In this document: in pieces, positions 22,553-31,421 of the stretch
How positions within the stretch are numbered: the first letter of the stretch is position 1
Layout of the letters: each line of letters begins with the position of its first letter
Source of the DNA: Nitratireductor alexandrii
GTDB lineage: Bacteria; Pseudomonadota; Alphaproteobacteria; Rhizobiales; Rhizobiaceae
Assembly (NCBI RefSeq): GCF_004000215.1
Contig: NZ_RBVY01000013.1
Coordinates: 1 to 48,929 of the forward strand
Direction of reading: 5' to 3'
Length of the DNA: 48,929 bases
Notes under the pieces: model-generated
Seen by the model: only the letters and a program-made list of their open reading frames with translations
Databases searched by the model: none
Told to the model about the DNA's origin: nothing
Translations under genes and position numbers: made by a program

Positions 22553-23489
22553 GGTCGTTCTCCTTTCCCACCGCCCCGTCATGTCCATAGAGATCGGCGT
22601 CACTGTGTGCGGAATCGACGTGCTCGAACTCCAGGCTGGAATGGGTGATGCCGAAGCCGTTCTTCAAGCGCTCCTTGATGTCGGCCTTGACAGATTCAAT
22701 GCGCTTCCAGCCATTCGCTGCCAGGACCACGTGGCAGTCAAGCGCCGCCTCGTGCTCCTGCATCTGCCAGAGATGCACGTGATGAACGTCTCGGACCCCG
22801 GCGACGTTTCGCATCGAGTCGATCACGGCGTCGCTGTCGATATCCGGCGGGCTCCCCAGCATCAGCGTCCGGATTGGGCCACTGATTTCGGTGAAGGCAA
22901 GATACAAGATGTAGAGCGCGATACCGATCGTGATCGCGGGGTCAACCCAGCGCATGTCGTAAAGGATAATGAGGGAGCCGCCGATAATCACGGCGACCGA
23001 TGCAAGCGCGTCCGACAGGTTGTGCAGGAAGAGCGCGCGTATGTTCACGCTGCCTTTCTGCATCGAGTAGGTGAGGAGGGCCGTCAGCGTATCTACTGCG
23101 AGGGCGATGCTGCCGAAGATCACCACGGTCCAACCCTGGACCTCAGGAGGATCGATCATCCGCATGCCGCCCTCATAGATCAGGTAGAAGCCGACGAGTA
23201 TGAGCGTGGTATAGTTGATCAGGGCGGCGACAATCTCGATGCGGCCATAGCCGAATGTCATGCGTTTGTCGGCCGGGCGGCGCGCAATCTTGCGTGCCGC
23301 GAAGGCAATGACGAGCGAGGCCATGTCCGAGAAGTTGTGCAGCGCGTCGGCGATCAGCGCGAGACTGCCAGCCAGGATGCCGCCGACGATCTGCGCGACG
23401 GTCAGGAGGCCATTCGCCCAAATGGCGACGGAGACCCGCCGGTCCCCCGATTTCGGATCTATGTGGGCGTGGCCGTGATCATGAGGCAT
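22521..23489 (-). CDS. CDF-family Zn/Co/Cd efflux protein (CzcD-like)
   Basis: 322 residues from ATG 23489. A His-rich start (MPHDHGHAHID) is followed by six helices. The tetrahedral metal site is ADALHNFSDMASL in TM2 (H-x3-D) and FLHNLSDALASVAV in TM5 (H-x3-D), the Zn/Cd/Co pattern. A cytoplasmic C-terminal domain of about 90 residues has VHHVHLWQMQEHEAALDCHV, as in CzcD and YiiP. It exports divalent metal by proton exchange across the inner membrane. The gene overlaps the ZIP gene upstream by 11 bases and the STAS gene downstream by 32. A second, much shorter CDF-like protein is at 7295. Confidence 0.94.
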   Translation of the reverse strand: MPHDHGHAHIDPKSGDRRVSVAIWANGLLTVAQIVGGILAGSLALIADALHNFSDMASLVIAFAARKIARRPADKRMTFGYGRIEIVAALINYTTLILVGFYLIYEGGMRMIDPPEVQGWTVVIFGSIALAVDTLTALLTYSMQKGSVNIRALFLHNLSDALASVAVIIGGSLIILYDMRWVDPAITIGIALYILYLAFTEISGPIRTLMLGSPPDIDSDAVIDSMRNVAGVRDVHHVHLWQMQEHEAALDCHVVLAANGWKRIESVKADIKERLKNGFGITHSSLEFEHVDSAHSDADLYGHDGAVGKENDHVHRNADSAG

Positions 23490-24288
23490 AGATCATCTGA
23501 TCCTTCAACGTGGAAATTCCTGCGGTGCCTCCCCCTGGCGAACCGTCTTTGCCGAGGAGGGAGCTGAGTCCGGCGGACACGAGCGCGAAAAGCGCAAAGC
23601 CGCAGACGAAGGCGAGCGTAGAGCTTCGCGTATCTCCCGCGGCCTCATGCGCTTCCTCCAGCATATCCTCCACAGCGGCGACCGTCAGCAGGCCGGCGAC
23701 GAAGCTCAGGGCGACGTACTTGGCGGCGTCGGGCGCGTTCCGCAGAAGGAACCAGGCAATCAGGGCCGCCCCTATGCAATAGAGGGGGAAGGAGAGCGAG
23801 ACGAGAATTCGCCGGCCCCGGGACACCTTCTTCTCCCTCAAATTCGCTACCACCGAATAGCCTTCGGGAAAATCCGCCAGCACCTGCCCGGCCGCTAGGA
23901 CGATGGCGAGCGACGTCGCGACCGCCGAGCCCGATCCAATCATCAACCCGTCCCCCGAAAGGTCGACAGCGACTGCGACATAGATCATCCACATTGGGCT
24001 GCCGCCGCGGCCGCCTCCCGACGTCACCCGCTCGATTAATGTCTCGGCTCCAACATAGGCCGCGCCTCCTGCGGCGAAGGAGACTGCGATCCACCAGCCG
24101 GCAAGATTGTCGAGCGCCTCGGGCATCAGTTCGATGGCGACGACGCCGATGACGATGCCAGAGGCCGCGTGCAGCGCGAGGTTGAGGAGACGCGGCGTCG
24201 TGCGGACGAACTCTGCCACCATTCCCCCGGCTAAGTTGCCCAGCCCCGGAAGCAGAGCGAGACCTATGACCAGCCACAGATTGTTCAC
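23479..24288 (-). CDS. ZIP-family metal transporter
   Basis: 269 residues from GTG 24288 (AAAGGAGCGAGA upstream). Eight helices with ZIP marks: LNLALHAASGIVIGVVAIEL with histidine in TM2, AVDLSGDGLMIGSGSAVATS in TM4 and LADFPEGYSVVANLREKKV in TM5. The TM4 motif has D-x3-D in place of the usual H-N-x2-E-G, and TM5 has D-F-P-E-G, so the binuclear site differs from zinc ZIPs and suits harder or mixed metals. GufA-like ZIPs use similar variants. It is coded with an exporter (CDF), so opposed fluxes or a two-way buffering role are possible. Confidence 0.85.
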   Translation of the reverse strand: MNNLWLVIGLALLPGLGNLAGGMVAEFVRTTPRLLNLALHAASGIVIGVVAIELMPEALDNLAGWWIAVSFAAGGAAYVGAETLIERVTSGGGRGGSPMWMIYVAVAVDLSGDGLMIGSGSAVATSLAIVLAAGQVLADFPEGYSVVANLREKKVSRGRRILVSLSFPLYCIGAALIAWFLLRNAPDAAKYVALSFVAGLLTVAAVEDMLEEAHEAAGDTRSSTLAFVCGFALFALVSAGLSSLLGKDGSPGGGTAGISTLKDQMIYAS

Positions 24289-24635
24289 TCTCGCTCCTTT
24301 GACATGACATTTCCATATTTGTTGGAGGCATCACGTGAAGCCGACGCCGCCAAAGCTTGCCTAGCCCATCCAACGCCGAGCGCAATATTGCTTTTCCCCA
24401 AGCCAAATTCTCTGCGCAGGTATTTTCGCGGAATACCGCGAGGCGAATTGCCTTTGCGATGCAGTGAGTGGATGCACATGGACCCTTGCGAGCGCCAATC
24501 AGCCGGAGATGCGGGCAATCCTGCCGCTGCACCGGCGAGGCAGATTGCATCCCGAACTGTGGCCCATCTGCAATGGTCAGCCGCCCGTTGCGTTGTTAAC
24601 GTATTGGTAACGAATCGGGCGAAGGGGTGGAAACG
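24289..24635. other. Divergent intergenic region
   Basis: 347 bases between the ZIP operon (minus) and the BTLCP gene (plus). It must hold both promoters. A -35-like TTGACA is at 24299, and a short CGCGG-AATA-CCGCG hairpin near 24430. GTTAACGTATTGGTAAC at about 24595-24612 is an imperfect repeat just before the BTLCP leader. I see no gene in it and no MerR-type dyad. Confidence 0.5.
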
Positions 24636-25235
24636 ATGCCGAGCAAGAGATTGCTGGGAATCCTCGCTACATTGTTGGGTATAGCCTCTTCGGGGGCGGC
24701 GTCGGCGCATCCGAGCCAAATGGTGACTGGAGGCCAGACCTCGCAGCCGATCGGACACTATGAACTGTGCAAGCGCATGCCGAAGGAGTGCTCGGTACGA
24801 TCGAATGACGTCAGTCCTATAGCGTGGAGCAATGATTTTCGGCGACGCCTCGCCAGTCTATCAGAGTCGATCAATAAGGCGATCAAGCCGATGTATGACA
24901 CCGACATCTACGGCAAGGACGAATTCTGGACCTATCCGACCGACAGGGGTGATTGCGAGGACTATGCGCTCCAAAAGCGCCGCGTCCTGATGAATGAGGG
25001 CGTTTCGCCCGCAAACCTACTGCTCACGGTTCTCAAGAAATCCAACGGAGAGGGGCATGCCGTCCTCACCGTCAGAACGGAAGTCGGCGACTACATCCTC
25101 GACAATCTTACCGATGACATTCTCCCCTGGGACGAGACCGGCTACCTGTTTTTGAAGAGGCAGGCGACCTATCACACTGGACGGTGGGTGAGCATCCGCG
25201 ACGGCGATGCACCGCTGGTGGGCGCACTGCATTGA
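24636..25235 (+). CDS. Transglutaminase-like cysteine peptidase (BTLCP), copy 1
   Basis: 199 residues from ATG 24636 (GTG 24627 in frame is less likely). A signal peptide ends at GAASAHP. The catalytic triad is visible as Cys in YPTDRGDCEDYALQKRRVLM, His in SNGEGHAVLTVRTEVGD and Asp in YILDNLTDDI. This is the bacterial transglutaminase-like cysteine proteinase family (DUF920/COG3672), whose best known member, LapG, cleaves a periplasmic adhesin under c-di-GMP control. No LapD or adhesin gene is nearby. GHYELCKRMPKECSV is the family's N-terminal Cys pair. A second member is at 39414-40004 on the other strand, sharing the same plan. Confidence 0.93.
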   Translation: MPSKRLLGILATLLGIASSGAASAHPSQMVTGGQTSQPIGHYELCKRMPKECSVRSNDVSPIAWSNDFRRRLASLSESINKAIKPMYDTDIYGKDEFWTYPTDRGDCEDYALQKRRVLMNEGVSPANLLLTVLKKSNGEGHAVLTVRTEVGDYILDNLTDDILPWDETGYLFLKRQATYHTGRWVSIRDGDAPLVGALH

Positions 25236-25397
25236 TCCGCCGCTGCATCCCCGGCCGCACCCTGGTGGCGGGGATTGGCGCGAGATTGTCCGACCAAACG
25301 CGTGGGACGCCCGAAGCTGTTGCTCGTTGCCATGTACTCATTGGCAGCGACGGCAGTTCTTAGCTTTCCACTGAAAGTCAGCCGTGCCATACAGCCC

Positions 25398-25428
25398 TTG
25401 AACCTCTAGCCTCTATAGGGACTACACC
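25398..25428 (+). promoter_or_regulatory. MerR-type operator/promoter, site 1
   Basis: -35 TTGAAC (25398-25403), 19-bp spacer, -10-like TACACC (25423-25428). The dyad ACCTCTAG-CCT-CTATAGGG (25402-25420) sits in the spacer. It precedes the methyltransferase-like gene by about 80 bases. The long spacer is the hallmark of MerR-activated promoters. The -10 is weak. Confidence 0.75.
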
Positions 25429-25507
25429 CTCCGCCAATGCACAAGGCTGCATTTGTGCTGGCTTCCAGCGTAGGGAACGCCCCTGCGCCATTTGCGGGGT
25501 GTCCGAA

Positions 25508-26059
25508 ATGCTCACCATTACCTTCTTCATCACCGTCACATCCGCAGCGCTTCTGGTTGCGCTGCTGTTCTGGTCCATCGCGAAACCGGCCCAGCGTGTG
25601 TGGCCGCCTCCCTCCGGGCAGGCGGGATGGCAGTTCTGGCTGGTGTGGGTGCTGATCGGCCTGTTGATCATCGGAACGCTTTACATCGGTATCGTCGACT
25701 ACGGCAGTCTAGGACTGGCTGCATTGCACTGGCGCGTTGCCGGCGGCGTGTTGCTGGTTCTGGGCAATGGGTTGGCCTGGTGGGGTGTCGTCGTCCTCGG
25801 TGCAAGGCCGACCACCGGACTGGCCGGCGAACTCGTGACTGGCGGCCCCTACCGGTTCACACGCAATCCCCAATACATCGGCGACATCCTCATCATCGCC
25901 GGCTTTGTGCTTGCGGCTAATTCCTTGCTCGCATTGTGGCCGGCGCTTTTGGCGATGATCAGCGCATTCATCGCGCCGTTTGCCGAGGAACCCTGGCTTG
26001 AAGCGCGGCTTGGCAACGCCTACTCCGACTATAAGCGGCGCGTTCGACGCTTCATCTGA
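25508..26059 (+). CDS. Isoprenylcysteine carboxyl methyltransferase-family membrane protein
   Basis: 183 residues from ATG 25508 (GTG 25499 adds three). Four or five hydrophobic helices, then the catalytic region LVTGGPYRFTRNPQYIGDIL with the GPY-x-x-x-RNP-x-Y motif and EEPWLEARLGNAYSDYKRRV near the C-terminus; all are standard for the ICMT/PEMT group, which uses S-adenosylmethionine. Bacterial members often lie in metal-resistance loci, with unknown substrates, probably small molecules or lipids. A MerR-type operator (25398) precedes it and another (26087) separates it from the P-type ATPase, so each has its own metal-responsive promoter. A decayed relative is at 8060. Confidence 0.85.
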   Translation: MLTITFFITVTSAALLVALLFWSIAKPAQRVWPPPSGQAGWQFWLVWVLIGLLIIGTLYIGIVDYGSLGLAALHWRVAGGVLLVLGNGLAWWGVVVLGARPTTGLAGELVTGGPYRFTRNPQYIGDILIIAGFVLAANSLLALWPALLAMISAFIAPFAEEPWLEARLGNAYSDYKRRVRRFI

Positions 26060-26086
26060 GACCGCTTGAAAACTTCGCATCGGGTC

Positions 26087-26117
26087 TTGAACCTACAGTT
26101 GCTAGAGGTCCTATCTT
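26087..26117 (+). promoter_or_regulatory. MerR-type operator/promoter, site 2 (zntA)
   Basis: -35 TTGAAC (26087-26092), 19-bp spacer, -10 TATCTT (26112-26117). The dyad is ACCTACAG-TTG-CTAGAGGT (26091-26109). Start of transcription would be near 26125, about 65 bases before zntA. Confidence 0.88.
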
Positions 26118-26188
26118 GGAAGGACCAATCAGAGTCGACCGCGGAACGGTGAAACGCAACCTCAGCCGACGCGGGACAGGAGACAACG

Positions 26189-28528
26189 ATGCTCACCGAA
26201 AAAGAACACAATCACGAAAGCCCTCAAGGGCACGAGCGTAGGCATTCTCACGACGGCCAAGCGTGCTGCGCTACCGACATGCCTGAGGCCTCGATGGATG
26301 CCAATGGGCGCAGCTTTCAGGTCAGCGGTCTCGACTGTGCCGAGGAAGTGGCGATCCTGAACCGCGTTGTCGGACCGGTGGTCGGCGGTGCCGAGCATTT
26401 GGCCTTCGACGTGATCAACGGTCGGATGACGGTGCTGGAGACGGCAAATCCCGCCTCCGACGATAAGATCATAAAGGCGGTTGCGGGAACCGGGATGGGC
26501 GCGCGACCTTGGAACGCCGACAATGCCGAGGCCGACCGCGCCGTGCACCTAAGAAAACAGGCGCGGTTCACCGCGGTCAGTGGCGGCTTCTGGGCGGCAG
26601 GGTTCCTGTATCACATTGTGGAGACCGGGCTGGGCGGTGCGCTGGGGCTGTTCGCGGGCCACGGCGAGGCGGCGATGCCGCTGGTCGAAGCAGGTCTGTT
26701 CGGCCTCGCTATCGTATTCGGCGTCTGGCTGGTGGCGTCCAAGGCATGGTCCTCGGCGCGGCGTCTGTCGCCGGACATGAACCTGTTGATGGTCATTGCC
26801 GTTGCCGGCGCCGTCGGCCTGGGCGAATATTTCGAGGCCGCGACTGTCGCTTTCTTCTTCGCGCTGTCGCTCTATCTCGAAAGCTGGAGCGTGGGGCGCG
26901 CGCGCAATGCCGTCGCGGCGCTTCTCGACCTTGCGCCGGCCACGGCGCGGGTGATCCGCAGCGACGGCACCGAGGCGGACGTGCCCGCGGCCGAGGTTGT
27001 CGTGGGTGACCGATTCGTAGTGCGCGGCGGCGACCGCATCCCGCTCGACGGCGAGGTGACGGATGGGGCGGGTGCGGTCGATCAGGCTCCGATCACGGGC
27101 GAGAGCGCGCTGGTCCCAAAGGAGGCGGGCGACGAGGTCTATGCCGGCACCATCAACGGCGAGGGCACGCTGACGGTGCGCGCTACCAAACCCGCATCGG
27201 ACAGCACCCTGGCAAAAATCATCCGCATGGTCGGCGACGCGCATTCGCGCCGGGCGCCGGTGGAGCAGTGGGTGTCGAAATTCGCTCGCATCTATACCCC
27301 GATAGTGATGGTGGCCGCCGTCGCCATCGCGCTGCTGCCGCCGCTCCTTATGGGTGCGGCGTGGAGCTTCTGGATCTACAATGCGCTCGTGCTGCTGGTC
27401 ATCGCCTGCCCGTGCGCGCTGGTGATCTCGACGCCGGTCTCCATCGTGGCGGCGCTCACTGCCTCGGCACGGGCGGGCGTGTTGATCAAGGGCGGCGCCT
27501 ACGTCGAGGCGCCGGGACGCACCACGGCGCTGGCGCTCGACAAGACCGGCACGATCACCGAAGGCAAGCCCGAAGTGGCCGCCGTGCATCCGCTGGGCGG
27601 CACGTCGGAAGCCGACCTGGTGGCCGTTGCCGCGTCGCTCGAGGCCAGGTCGTCGCATCCGCTCGCGCAGGCGATCCTCGCCCATGCAGGCAAGGACGTG
27701 ACCGCCGCCGAGGATACCCGCACCGTGCCAGGCCGTGGCATCGAAGGCCGATTCGACGGCCGCACCGTCTGGCTCGGGTCTGACAGGTTCGCCGCCGAAA
27801 AGAGTTTTGGCGCCGCAATCCCCGTCGACCTGCGCGACCGCATCGAAGGGGCGGGCGCAACCATGGTCGCCGTCGGCGACGACTCCGGCGTTCTGGGCCT
27901 GCTGGAACTGCGTGATCGGATCCGGCCGGATGCACGCGGAATCGTTGCACAGCTGCACAAACAGGGCGTGAAGAAGATCGTCATGCTTACCGGCGACAAC
28001 GACCGCACCGCCCGCGCCGTCGCCGCCGAGGTTGACATCGACGAGGTTCGCGCCGAACTGCTGCCCGAGGACAAGGTCGCCGCCATTACGGAGCTGGTGA
28101 CGACCCACGACATGGTCGCCATGATCGGCGACGGGGTGAATGACGCCCCGGCCATGGCCCGCGCCCACTACGGCATTGCTATGGGCGCGGTGGGCTCGGA
28201 CGCGGCGATCGAGACGGCGGATATCGCGCTGATGACTGACGACATCGGAAAAGTGCCATGGCTAATCGGCCATTCGCGGCGCACCATGTCCATCATCCAC
28301 CAAAACATCGGTGTCTCGCTGGCGACCAAGGCCGTCTTTGTCGGCCTGACCGCCTTCGGCATGGCCTCGATGTGGGGCGCGATCGCGGCGGATGTCGGCG
28401 TGTCGCTGCTCGTGGTGGCAAATGCGCTACGTCTGCTGCGGCCTAGCGCGGAGACGATGTTCACGAGGGAACGTCTGGAGGGCGCCGTCGATTCCATGGT
28501 CGTCGGCCAGATCACGCACGGCCACTAG
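26189..28528 (+). CDS. zntA: ZntA-type P1B-2 ATPase (Zn/Cd/Pb export)
   Basis: 779 residues, ATG 26189 with ACAGGAGA upstream. The N-terminus is His-rich (HNHESPQGHERRHSHDGQAC), followed by an HMA-like domain with VSGLDCAEEVAILNRVVG, which keeps one cysteine instead of CxxC. Eight helices follow with TGES in the actuator domain, CPC at 407-409, DKTGT at 451 and GDGVNDAPAMAR at about 647. The last helix pair has DVGVSLLVVANALRLLR, the P1B-2 aspartate that marks zinc, cadmium and lead pumps rather than Cu(I). The MerR-type operator upstream is typical of zntA/cadA/pbrA. It drives divalent metals from cytoplasm to periplasm. Confidence 0.95.
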   Translation: MLTEKEHNHESPQGHERRHSHDGQACCATDMPEASMDANGRSFQVSGLDCAEEVAILNRVVGPVVGGAEHLAFDVINGRMTVLETANPASDDKIIKAVAGTGMGARPWNADNAEADRAVHLRKQARFTAVSGGFWAAGFLYHIVETGLGGALGLFAGHGEAAMPLVEAGLFGLAIVFGVWLVASKAWSSARRLSPDMNLLMVIAVAGAVGLGEYFEAATVAFFFALSLYLESWSVGRARNAVAALLDLAPATARVIRSDGTEADVPAAEVVVGDRFVVRGGDRIPLDGEVTDGAGAVDQAPITGESALVPKEAGDEVYAGTINGEGTLTVRATKPASDSTLAKIIRMVGDAHSRRAPVEQWVSKFARIYTPIVMVAAVAIALLPPLLMGAAWSFWIYNALVLLVIACPCALVISTPVSIVAALTASARAGVLIKGGAYVEAPGRTTALALDKTGTITEGKPEVAAVHPLGGTSEADLVAVAASLEARSSHPLAQAILAHAGKDVTAAEDTRTVPGRGIEGRFDGRTVWLGSDRFAAEKSFGAAIPVDLRDRIEGAGATMVAVGDDSGVLGLLELRDRIRPDARGIVAQLHKQGVKKIVMLTGDNDRTARAVAAEVDIDEVRAELLPEDKVAAITELVTTHDMVAMIGDGVNDAPAMARAHYGIAMGAVGSDAAIETADIALMTDDIGKVPWLIGHSRRTMSIIHQNIGVSLATKAVFVGLTAFGMASMWGAIAADVGVSLLVVANALRLLRPSAETMFTRERLEGAVDSMVVGQITHGH

Positions 28529-28638
28529 GAGCGGCGGCGGCCAATAAATTGCCTATCCTGCGACGAAAGGGAACTTTGATTTAACGGCTCATTAAGGTTA
28601 ACGACCCAGGCTGCTCGGGAGGGAAGCGGAAGGATAGC

Positions 28639-29652
28639 ATGCAGGGGCGCAGCCGAAAACGATGCTTTGGAGCGAGAAACCTCACCAAAGCCGTTTTCGC
28701 CGTGATCTGGCTCGTCGTTGGTATGGCGGGCACAGATCCTGCGGTAAATCCAGTAGGGCGCGCTCCTCACATCGTGACGAACGAATTCGTCTTCGAGGAC
28801 CAGTCGAACCATGCTCGGCATGTTTCCGACGAGCCGCACGTGGTACGAGGCGACAAGCAGGACAGGGTATCTGCTGGAGCAGGTAAGCGCCAATTGGCCG
28901 AAGTTGCATTGGGCCTTCGCTTAGGATTGCGTCCCCAGGCGGTCAACGCGCAGCGTCTCGCACCGTTTGATGTGGGCGACGCGAAGCGACCCACGAAGCG
29001 AATGCTTTTTCACAGCGCCGAAATGGATCGGCTTGCAGGCGTCCCGGCAAAGCTGGCCGATCTGGTCACCAATGATGGCGCGGATATCCTAGCGACAGCT
29101 TACGCGCCAACGGATCCCTTCCACGACCCTTCATCCCCCTTTGATGCTCTACTCGGAACCAAGCGGAAAGGACGGTTCGTTCCTCCTGTTGTTGAGGGGG
29201 ACCACGTGTGGATGAAGGACCCTTTACCGCCTAAGGTCTTCTCTTCTGAAGAACAGAAGTGCCTGTCGACAGCCATTTATTTCGAGGCCCGGGGGGAGAG
29301 CCTGAAAGGGCAGGCAGCAGTAGCCCAAGTGATCCTGAACAGGGTGCGCAACCCCACATATCCCAATGAAGTGTGCAATGTCGTCTATCAAAACGCTGAC
29401 TGGTATAAACGATGCCAATTTTCGTTCGCTTGTGACGGCCTTCCCGAGCGCATCGTCAACCGCCGTGCCTATCGGACCGCCCGCGAAGTGGCTATGGCCG
29501 TGACCGGGGGAAAGATCTTCCTGCGGGAAGTTGGCTCATCGACACATTACAATGCGACCTACGTCAATCCCGAATGGGCTGATGGGATGGAAGAGATGAC
29601 GCAAATCGGTAGCCACATCTTTTACCGGACATACAACGGCGGGTGGAGCTGA
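28639..29652 (+). CDS. SleB-type cell wall hydrolase (Hydrolase_2)
   Basis: 337 residues from ATG 28639 with GGAAGGATAG upstream. An N-terminal membrane segment (TKAVFAVIWLVVGMAGTDPA) is followed by about 190 residues of low-conservation linker. The C-terminal 130 residues form the Hydrolase_2 domain: LSTAIYFEARGESLKGQAAV with the catalytic glutamate, VILNRVRNPTYPNEVCNVVY, and CQFSFACDGLPE. SleB-like hydrolases in alphaproteobacteria cut peptidoglycan glycan strands as lytic transglycosylases. It is in a neighbourhood with three L,D-transpeptidases, so the region holds both cutting and cross-linking activities. No MerR-type site precedes it. Confidence 0.92.
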   Translation: MQGRSRKRCFGARNLTKAVFAVIWLVVGMAGTDPAVNPVGRAPHIVTNEFVFEDQSNHARHVSDEPHVVRGDKQDRVSAGAGKRQLAEVALGLRLGLRPQAVNAQRLAPFDVGDAKRPTKRMLFHSAEMDRLAGVPAKLADLVTNDGADILATAYAPTDPFHDPSSPFDALLGTKRKGRFVPPVVEGDHVWMKDPLPPKVFSSEEQKCLSTAIYFEARGESLKGQAAVAQVILNRVRNPTYPNEVCNVVYQNADWYKRCQFSFACDGLPERIVNRRAYRTAREVAMAVTGGKIFLREVGSSTHYNATYVNPEWADGMEEMTQIGSHIFYRTYNGGWS

Positions 29653-29680
29653 GCGCTAGCCGTCCATAGCGGTCAGGCTC

Positions 29681-29905
29681 ATGGAGATCGGTCCAGGATC
29701 ACGTCCTGCAAGTCTGGTGGATCGCCTCCTCGGCTATTCCGTAGTGCTCCAAATTATCCAATCTGCTTTTCAATCCCGAATCCGGCAGAGCAACAGAGCA
29801 ACCGGACCTGAGCGGGTCTTGCTCAGGAATCATATGAGGACAGCGGGAGTGCCGGCCGAACTCGCCGCACGACGCGAAGCATTCGTTAAAGGTCTGACGA
29901 GGTGA
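29681..29905 (+). CDS. Possible small hypothetical protein
   Basis: 74 residues from ATG 29681 in the otherwise non-coding 29653-30090. The N-terminal half has a mildly hydrophobic stretch (LLGYSVVLQIIQSAF), and the end is charged (AELAARREAFVKGLTR). No family is recognised, and there is no clear ribosome site. It could be chance. The rest of this gap holds the MerR-type promoter of the ctaG operon and a leader of about 125 bases. Confidence 0.25.
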   Translation: MEIGPGSRPASLVDRLLGYSVVLQIIQSAFQSRIRQSNRATGPERVLLRNHMRTAGVPAELAARREAFVKGLTR

Positions 29906-29925
29906 AACGGTCGCACAGCGGATGC

Positions 29926-29956
29926 TTGAACCTAAAGCCGCTAGAGGTTGTACGAT
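29926..29956 (+). promoter_or_regulatory. MerR-type operator/promoter, site 3 (ctaG operon)
   Basis: -35 TTGAAC (29926-29931), 19-bp spacer, -10 TACGAT (29951-29956). Dyad ACCTAAAG-CCG-CTAGAGGT (29930-29948). It leaves a leader of about 125 bases before the ctaG start at 30091, in which I see no convincing structure. Confidence 0.88.
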
Positions 29957-30090
29957 CCTCTTCGGATCCGTAGCGTCAAGGAGGGGACCTGCAGCTCTGC
30001 TGCGTCAAAGCGGCGCGCGTGGTGGTGTCGCGTTGAACGAAATGCTGGAGCGCGAGACGATTGCAAGAGAATGATTATTGAGTTGGACCG

Positions 30091-30744
30091 ATGACCACTT
30101 TACGCGGCAAGAATATACGCGTGCTCACCCTCAGTGTAACGCTATTGGGGGCCATGACCGGCTTGGTGGCCTACTCGCCCACGCTTTACCAGATGTTCTG
30201 CGACCTGACCGGCTACGGCGGAACGGTACAGCGCGCTGTTGCGAAGCAGCCGTCCGCCACAACCACAGACGAAACGGTCAAAGTTCATTTCGACGCCAAT
30301 GTTGCGCCAGGCCTGCCTTGGGAGTTTCGCCCCGAGCAACGAAGCGTCGAAACCCGCTTCGGGGAGCCGACAAGGGTTTACTACTACGCTGAGAACAAGT
30401 CCGACGAAACGATCGTCGCGCGCGCCACGTTCAATGTCACCCCGTACCCAACGGCGCCATACTTCTTCAAGATTGAGTGCTTCTGCTTCACGGAAGAAAA
30501 ACTCGGGCCGGGCGAGAGCGCGAGAATGCCGCTCGTCCTCTACCTCGACGAGCAGATGCTGAAGGACAAGAACGCGAAAATGTTCCGCGAGGTCACGCTT
30601 TCCTACACCTTCTTCAGGCAAAAGGATTTATCGAGCGAGGAAATCGACGCTGCTCGCGATCTGAAGGCTGGCTCGAAAGCAACCGATGCAAGGCTGGATG
30701 GCGCCCGCTCGGTGGAATTCGAGAACGACGCGCCAAGACGATGA
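30091..30744 (+). CDS. ctaG: CtaG/Cox11 copper-insertion protein for cytochrome oxidase
   Basis: 217 residues. A single N-terminal helix (LTLSVTLLGAMTGLVAYSPT) leads into YQMFCDLTGYGGTVQRA (Cys 37), the conserved Cox11 juxtamembrane motif. The periplasmic immunoglobulin-like domain carries PYFFKIECFCFTEEKLGPGE with the Cu(I)-binding pair Cys 130/Cys 132. CtaG delivers copper to CuB of the aa3-type oxidase. Here it begins a four-gene operon (ctaG, SCO, PCuAC, PCuAC-like) with no oxidase subunit genes, under a MerR-type promoter. That is unusual, since ctaG normally lies in the ctaCDGE cluster. It is probably a metal-induced second copy. Confidence 0.95.
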   Translation: MTTLRGKNIRVLTLSVTLLGAMTGLVAYSPTLYQMFCDLTGYGGTVQRAVAKQPSATTTDETVKVHFDANVAPGLPWEFRPEQRSVETRFGEPTRVYYYAENKSDETIVARATFNVTPYPTAPYFFKIECFCFTEEKLGPGESARMPLVLYLDEQMLKDKNAKMFREVTLSYTFFRQKDLSSEEIDAARDLKAGSKATDARLDGARSVEFENDAPRR

Positions 30745-31421
30745 GCAGCAGGGGTTTGAGAGTCCTTTCGGGTTTTCTGGCCGCTGTCGCTTTGGTGCTG
30801 GCGGTTGCCCTCGGTGCTGCATACGTAATGCGCGGGCCGTCGCCAGGCTTGATGGCCAGCCAGCCGAAGCAGGACACATTTGCAGAGCCGGGCTCAGTCC
30901 CCATAGGCGGACAGTTTTCCCTCGTCGATCACACGGGCAAGACCGTCACCAACGACGACTTCGCCGGAAAGCTACGCCTCGTCTTTTTCGGCTTCACGAA
31001 CTGTCCCGACATATGTCCGACTACGTTGGCCGAAATCGCGCGAACTATCGAACTGTTGAAGGACGATGCCGATGCCGTGGCATATCTTTTCGTAAGCCTC
31101 GATCCGGATCGCGACACGCCGGAGGTCATGGCTGAGTATGTGAAGGCATTCGACAGGCGCATCACCGGTCTAACCGGGACGGTTGATCAGGTCGACGCCA
31201 TGGCGGGCACATATCGGGTGGCGTATGAGAAGGTCGGAATGGACGGCGAAGCCTATCAGGGCAGTGGCGATTACCTCGTGAGCCATCAAGGCAACACATA
31301 TCTGATGTCGAGATCCGGCGATTATCTCACGCATTTCAGCTACGGCACCGCTCCGGAGGAGATGGCCGAGACGATCCGCGAGGCCATTGCCAGATTCGGC
31401 GGTGCGGGTGGGGAGACATGA
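30741..31421 (+). CDS. SCO1/SenC-family copper chaperone, second copy
   Basis: 226 residues from ATG 30741 (overlaps the ctaG stop). The anchor is LVLAVALGAAYVM, then FSLVDHTGKTVTNDDFAGKL, VFFGFTNCPDICPTTLAEIA with Cys 88/Cys 92, DPDRDTPEVMAEYVKAF and YLVSHQGNTYLMSRSGDYLT with the ligand histidine. All SCO copper residues are kept. The related copy at 14016 lies in a separately controlled operon. Being between ctaG and PCuAC it should load CuA of the terminal oxidase, completing a set that serves both CuA and CuB. Confidence 0.95.
   Translation: MSSRGLRVLSGFLAAVALVLAVALGAAYVMRGPSPGLMASQPKQDTFAEPGSVPIGGQFSLVDHTGKTVTNDDFAGKLRLVFFGFTNCPDICPTTLAEIARTIELLKDDADAVAYLFVSLDPDRDTPEVMAEYVKAFDRRITGLTGTVDQVDAMAGTYRVAYEKVGMDGEAYQGSGDYLVSHQGNTYLMSRSGDYLTHFSYGTAPEEMAETIREAIARFGGAGGET

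Noticed and set aside
26549-28168. 539-codon open frame antisense to the P-type ATPase
   Set aside because: It is the complement of a well-supported enzyme; its sequence is rich in His/Arg/Asp/Gly in the pattern made by antisense of high-GC codons and matches no family.
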